Of a DNA stretch of 9,920 bases, positions 6,679 to 9,920 are shown one piece after another (position 1 is the first letter of the stretch; each line of letters opens with the position of its first letter). The position numbers were made by a program, and so were the translations under genes. The notes under the pieces are model-generated. The model searched no databases. It saw only the letters and a list, made by a program, of their open reading frames with translations, and was not told where the DNA came from. Source of the stretch: Nostoc cf. edaphicum LEGE 07299 (GTDB taxonomy: Bacteria > Cyanobacteriota > Cyanobacteriia > Cyanobacteriales > Nostocaceae); contig NZ_JADEXF010000049.1 in assembly GCF_015207245.1 (NCBI RefSeq), positions 1-9,920 on the forward strand, in the 5' to 3' direction.

Positions 6679-8148
6679 TTGACTGACATCGTAGTTGGCT
6701 TAGACTTGGGTACAGGAGGAGCGCGGGCGATCGCAGTTAATCTACAAGGTCAAATTATCGCTCAGTCAACCAGAAGCTATCCTTTGTTAACTCCACAACC
6801 CGGTTGGACGGAACAGAACTCATCGGATTGGATTGAAGCAAGTTTGGATGCTCTCTCTGATGTTACTCAACAGCTAGATGGACATCGAGCGATCGCACTC
6901 GGTTTGTCTGGACAAATGCATGGCATGGTTCCTTTGGATGCGGAAGGCAAAGCGATTAGACCGGCAATTTTGTGGAATGACCAACGCACGGGTAAAGCTG
7001 TTACTGAGATTGAAGCCAGGATTCCCCGCCAGGAGTTGATCCAGCGGACTGGAAATCCTGCTATTACAGGGTTTCAACTGCCGAAGCTTTTATGGTTGCG
7101 AACTGAAGAACCACAAGCCTATGCTCGGCTGTGGCAAATTCTTTTACCAAAGGATTATCTAGGATATGTGCTAACTGGCGAACTAGTGACAGAACCATCT
7201 GATGCGTCTGGTGTCGGCTGTCTGAATTTGACGAATCGGCAATGGGATACAGATATTCTCCATGCTCTCAATATAAAACCAGCGTTGTTTCCCCCAGTCA
7301 TCGAATCTACCGCGATCGCTGGACGGTTGAAATCAGAAATAGCATCCCGTGTAGGATTACCTGTGGGATTACCTGTAGTCGCAGGCGGAGGTGACAATGC
7401 CGCAGCAGCTATCGGTTTGGGCATCTCATCAAGAAACCTGAGCCGGGGTAGTTTGAGTATCGGTACATCGGGAGTGATCTTTGCACCGTGCGATCGCCCA
7501 ATTCCCGATCCCGAAGGTCGGGTACATTTATTCTGCCATGTGGATGGTGGCTATCATCTGCTGGGAGTAACGCTAGCAGCAGGTGGTTCTCTGCGTTGGT
7601 ATCGAGATATATTTGCACCGCATATATCCTACACCGAGTTGATGGATATGGCAGAGCGATCGCAGCCTGGTGCGCGTGGTGTTCTATTTCTACCCCACCT
7701 CGCAGGAGAACGCAGCCCCCACCTCGATCCAGATACTCGCGGTGCTTTGGTAAATTTATCATTAGCTCATACGCAAGCAGATATAACTCGTGCTGTGCTG
7801 GAAGGGGTTGCATTTAGCTTGCGAGAAGCATTGGAGGTAATTAGTGTGATCGCTCCCGTTAATCAACTCTTAGCAACGGGTGGAGGCGCACGTTCTCACA
7901 TCTGGTTACAAATTTTGGCAGATGTTTTGCAAACAAAACTCATTGCTCCCAAAGCTGAAGAAGGAGCTGCTTACGGAGCGGCTATTTTGGCAATGGTGGG
8001 GATTGGTGTTTATCCCAATTTAGCAGATGCACTCAAGATTTTACCGCAGGCTAGTAATGTAGTACAGCCGCAGGCAAATCCTTTGTATGAAGCAGGGTTT
8101 CAGCGCTACAAGTTACTTTACGATACCCTGAAAGCTGTGCGTCGATAA
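6679..8148 (+). CDS. xylB: Xylulokinase (FGGY carbohydrate kinase)
   Basis: ATP-dependent kinase (489 aa, close to the usual xylulokinase length) converting D-xylulose to D-xylulose 5-phosphate. It corresponds to mtlY of the Pseudomonas mannitol/arabitol operon. The N-terminal ATPase-fold loop is DLGTGG (9-14). GQMHGM (His81) and LWNDQRT are the usual sugar-side motifs. GGGDN places catalytic-base Asp239 where E. coli XylB has Asp233. [16 protein letters not shown] (338-347) and TGGGA (400-404) complete the FGGY kinase core. I place the start at TTG 6679: GGAGGGG (6669-6675) is a strong ribosome site just upstream. The next TTG upstream (6667) overlaps that site, and no ATG or GTG is suitably placed. 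It is the last gene of the cluster, and five of the nine HIP1 sites lie within it. Other FGGY kinases are possible but fit less well. Confidence 0.92.
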   Translation: MTDIVVGLDLGTGGARAIAVNLQGQIIAQSTRSYPLLTPQPGWTEQNSSDWIEASLDALSDVTQQLDGHRAIALGLSGQMHGMVPLDAEGKAIRPAILWNDQRTGKAVTEIEARIPRQELIQRTGNPAITGFQLPKLLWLRTEEPQAYARLWQILLPKDYLGYVLTGELVTEPSDASGVGCLNLTNRQWDTDILHALNIKPALFPPVIESTAIAGRLKSEIASRVGLPVGLPVVAGGGDNAAAAIGLGISSRNLSRGSLSIGTSGVIFAPCDRPIPDPEGRVHLFCHVDGGYHLLGVTLAAGGSLRWYRDIFAPHISYTELMDMAERSQPGARGVLFLPHLAGERSPHLDPDTRGALVNLSLAHTQADITRAVLEGVAFSLREALEVISVIAPVNQLLATGGGARSHIWLQILADVLQTKLIAPKAEEGAAYGAAILAMVGIGVYPNLADALKILPQASNVVQPQANPLYEAGFQRYKLLYDTLKAVRR

Positions 8149-8159
8149 AATAAACTCCT

Positions 8160-8225
8160 AGTTTGTAGTGAGCGATAAATCGCTCAAAGAAAGGATTATC
8201 AGGACTAAAGTCCTTACTACAAACT
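8160..8225. repeat. 66-bp compound inverted-repeat element (three-stem)
   Basis: Outer arms AGTTTGTAGT (8160-8169) and ACTACAAACT (8216-8225) pair perfectly. Inside are two further hairpins, GAGCGAT-AA-ATCGCTC (8170-8185) and AGGACT-AA-AGTCCT (8201-8214), so the whole folds as a three-way junction on either strand. From memory, elements with these hexamers are highly repeated in Nostoc genomes. The element sits between the 3' ends of the convergent xylB and SH3-like genes, where it could act as a bidirectional transcript end or 3' stabiliser. No target-site duplication is evident. Confidence 0.75.
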
Positions 8226-8249
8226 TTAAATTTATTTATGCCTAGATAC

Positions 8250-8867
8250 TTAACTACAATAAGCCAGACTGCTTAATCCAGGAGTATTCACTAAGTCAGT
8301 GTTGACCATCCAACCATTACCAGATAACTCTCCAGGGAAACTTCTGGAAAGGTCAATTTCTACCCAAATGTAATTTTCAGATTTGTATGACTTAACTATA
8401 TTACCTGTAACCAAGTTCACAAACACAACTGTGTTTGGATAAAGTGTTGTAATAAAAGGTTCTTTTGTACTTGGTTGGCGACGTATAGTTTCCTGTCGTA
8501 CAATTTGCCGACATACACTGCCAATAGTAGGTTTACTCCGTACATTCTGAGCGTTGTTATTCGGCTGACAAAATCTCAGCGCAGCAGTTTGAATAAACCC
8601 TGAAGTCGGAGCTTTAATTCTGACAAATCTATCTCCACTAACTGGTATATATGCTAAAGTAACTCTTGTTTTTGCTGACAATATTCTGATAGCGTTGGAT
8701 GATGTTGAAGGTTCTTTGAAAATTGGAGTATTTACTTTAGTTGCACGACAACTTGACTGTGCAGAATTAAAGGGAGTCTGCGCGATTTGAGCAAATACAG
8801 GTACACCCAGAGTAAATGTAGCAATATTTACTAGAGTAAAAATATACAATAACTTCTGAAATTCCAC
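8250..8867 (-). CDS. Exported protein with two Cys-bracketed SH3-like modules
   Basis: This 205-aa protein begins at a GTG (complement of 8865-8867). GAGG (complement of 8875-8878) lies 7 nt ahead, and no ATG is better placed. Residues 1-26 form a Sec signal peptide with probable cleavage after V-F-A26, so the protein should be periplasmic or outside the cell. The mature part has two modules, each bounded by cysteines: C40 to C100 and C119 to C204. The first (PIFKEPS, RILSAKTRV, FVRIKAP, GFIQTAAL) has the strand pattern of a bacterial SH3 (SH3b) domain. The second (QPSTKEPFIT, TLYPNTVVFV, YIWVEID, GWMVNTDLV) repeats that pattern with a longer insert. SH3b-like domains often bind cell wall or other proteins; the partner here is unknown. 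The gene is AT-rich, HIP1-free, convergent with xylB, and has no evident link to polyol use. Confidence 0.8.
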   Translation of the reverse strand: MEFQKLLYIFTLVNIATFTLGVPVFAQIAQTPFNSAQSSCRATKVNTPIFKEPSTSSNAIRILSAKTRVTLAYIPVSGDRFVRIKAPTSGFIQTAALRFCQPNNNAQNVRSKPTIGSVCRQIVRQETIRRQPSTKEPFITTLYPNTVVFVNLVTGNIVKSYKSENYIWVEIDLSRSFPGELSGNGWMVNTDLVNTPGLSSLAYCS

Positions 8868-9023
8868 GTTTTTTCCTCAATATCACTTACGAAAAACTGT
8901 ACATCAGATTCGGAACTTATAAACTCTGATATTAAAAGAGCCTAACCAAATTATTTTTAACTATTAGAATATCATATAATGACTTATTACTACTAATTAC
9001 CAACTAAGCGCCATCTCTTAATT
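8868..9023. promoter_or_regulatory. Divergent AT-rich promoter region of the SH3-like and TspO-like genes
   Basis: This 156-bp region separates two divergent genes. A consensus -10 box TATAAT (8975-8980) on the + strand lies 43 bp before the TspO-like ATG, with only a weak -35 (TTATTT at 8951). An inverted repeat ATCAGA (8903-8908) / TCTGAT (8925-8930) flanks a TTATAA sequence (8917-8922) that could be the -10 of the leftward gene. I see no known regulator motif. Confidence 0.4.
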
Positions 9024-9779
9024 ATGAATAAATCCAATAATAGTGGAATAGTTGAACAGTTTGTTAATACAGTGATGGGGGTAAAATCTGGGAATCAACA
9101 ACAGTCTCTAAACACATCAATAGCTACTACACAAGAACTAGATATTAAAGCAGTTTTAGTTTATATACTAGGGACTATCTTACAAATATTAGTTATGATT
9201 CTCGTGTTACTGGGAATGAAAAAATTAGTAATGTTGATTGATAACAATTCTTCTTTTCCCAGTTGGGTTAGCACTTTATTGACTGGATTATTTTTTGCTC
9301 TATTAAGTATCCGTTCTCGAATTTTTTCTCTTTTAGATAATACCCGTTCTCGTCAGACCTATGACCAGGTAATCAGACCAAGATGGTCGCCTCCACCTTT
9401 AGTATTTCCTATAGTTTGGATGATAATTGCCGTTTTACGAGTAATTTCTTCTGTATTGGTTTGGCAGCAAATGAATCACCAGTTTTTAGTGTTGCCTTTA
9501 ATTTTGTTTGTGGTACATCTGGCTTTAGGGGATACTTGGAATACGATTTTTACTGTAGAACGGAGATTAGGTGCTGCTGTACCTGTAGTTATTTTAGGCC
9601 CTTGGTTATCTGCTTTAGTGGTGACGGCAATTTATTGGCAAACTAATCCTATAGCGGGAATGACTTTATCATTTTCTTGTGTGTGGTTAACTGTAGCTGC
9701 TGTTTTGGTATTTAGAATTTGGCAATTAAATGGATCTGAGCCATTGTATCCTTTAAAATTAGCACCTGCAAATCAATAA
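9024..9779 (+). CDS. TspO/MBR-like tryptophan-rich membrane protein with N-terminal extension
   Basis: Integral membrane protein (251 aa) related to TspO/MBR, the tetrapyrrole- and sterol-binding family of bacterial outer membranes, mitochondria and plastids. The diagnostic block is RPRWSPPPLVFPIVW (118-132), equivalent to the family KPxWxPPxxVFxxxW loop. It is followed by LGDTWNTIF with ERRLGAA (168-185) and a final helix ending RIWQLN (231-236). Membrane segments fit at about 80-97, 124-147, 153-172, 184-205 and 211-233, the usual five. An additional hydrophobic helix at 43-65 follows a polar leader of about 40 residues, so the protein is longer than the roughly 160-aa classical TspO. The conserved LPYxxW of the last helix reads FSCVW here, so ligand binding may differ. 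The ATG at 9024 follows a perfect -10 box but has no clear ribosome site. The family call is good; its function in this organism is unknown. Confidence 0.75.
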   Translation: MNKSNNSGIVEQFVNTVMGVKSGNQQQSLNTSIATTQELDIKAVLVYILGTILQILVMILVLLGMKKLVMLIDNNSSFPSWVSTLLTGLFFALLSIRSRIFSLLDNTRSRQTYDQVIRPRWSPPPLVFPIVWMIIAVLRVISSVLVWQQMNHQFLVLPLILFVVHLALGDTWNTIFTVERRLGAAVPVVILGPWLSALVVTAIYWQTNPIAGMTLSFSCVWLTVAAVLVFRIWQLNGSEPLYPLKLAPANQ

Positions 9780-9850
9780 ATGCCCAAAGTTAACCTTGAT
9801 ATGAAAGCCAATTCAAGATACATAAAAACGGTAGAGCAGTTAACAATAGA

Positions 9851-9872
9851 CCTGCCTGGAAAATAAGGCAGG
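9851..9872 (+). terminator. Stem-loop downstream of the TspO-like gene, possible transcript end
   Basis: CCTGCCT (9851-9857) pairs with AGGCAGG (9866-9872) around an 8-nt loop, 72 nt after the stop codon. No U-tract follows (AGTAAAAGAC), so if it ends transcription it is not a canonical intrinsic terminator. The rest of 9780-9920 shows no supported gene. Confidence 0.35.
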
Positions 9873-9920
9873 AGTAAAAGACATTTTCATTGTTCCTTGT
9901 GAGCGTAGCTAATGAAGTCT

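Noticed and set aside
7409..7813. 134-codon minus-strand frame inside xylB
   Set aside because: It is antisense to intact FGGY motifs, and its composition reflects the complementary strand of a coding region.
8149..9920. Membership of the SH3-like and TspO-like genes in the polyol system
   Set aside because: The SH3-like gene faces the operon, both genes differ in base composition from it, and neither has a family role in sugar alcohol use.

Overview
The window looks like chromosomal DNA of a filamentous, heterocyst-type (Nostoc/Anabaena-like) cyanobacterium. The signs are nine copies of the HIP1 octamer GCGATCGC, two heptanucleotide repeat arrays of the kind common in Nostocales, a compound hairpin repeat, and a TspO/MBR-like and an SH3-like secreted protein. 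No taxon-defining gene is present, so this assignment is an inference.

Region 1 (1-555): the 5' part of a leftward short-chain dehydrogenase, cut by the window edge, whose readable half resembles bacterial xylitol dehydrogenases. It shares a 148-bp divergent control region with the polyol operon. That region holds an extended -10 box and a short palindrome that could be an operator.

Region 2 (556-8148): a six-gene rightward cluster, mtlE-mtlF-mtlG-mtlK-mtlD-xylB. It encodes a complete polyol ABC importer (lipoprotein binding protein, two permeases, ATPase), a long-chain mannitol/arabitol-type dehydrogenase and a xylulokinase. From memory, this is the order of the Pseudomonas fluorescens mannitol/arabitol/glucitol operon mtlEFGKDY(Z), but no fructokinase (mtlZ) or MtlR-type regulator lies in the window. 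The expected flow is polyol uptake, then oxidation by MtlD (or the divergent dehydrogenase) to a ketose, then phosphorylation of D-xylulose to xylulose 5-phosphate, which enters the pentose phosphate/Calvin pool. With a xylulokinase, a xylitol-dehydrogenase-like gene and no visible fructokinase, pentitols (D-arabitol, xylitol) are at least as likely as mannitol or sorbitol. The gaps inside the operon carry dispersed repeats (mtlE-mtlF, mtlG-mtlK) or a perfect hairpin (mtlD-xylB), while mtlF/mtlG and mtlK/mtlD are tightly packed or overlap.

Region 3 (8149-9920): a 66-bp compound hairpin element lies between convergent gene ends. It is followed by a leftward exported protein with two Cys-bracketed SH3-like modules and a divergent rightward TspO/MBR-like membrane protein with an extra N-terminal membrane segment. 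Both genes are visibly AT-richer than the operon, lack HIP1, and have no evident link to polyol metabolism. The last 141 bp hold a stem-loop and no convincing gene.

I found no tRNA, rRNA, CRISPR array, transposase or defence system. No stretch longer than 300 bp is without a gene.
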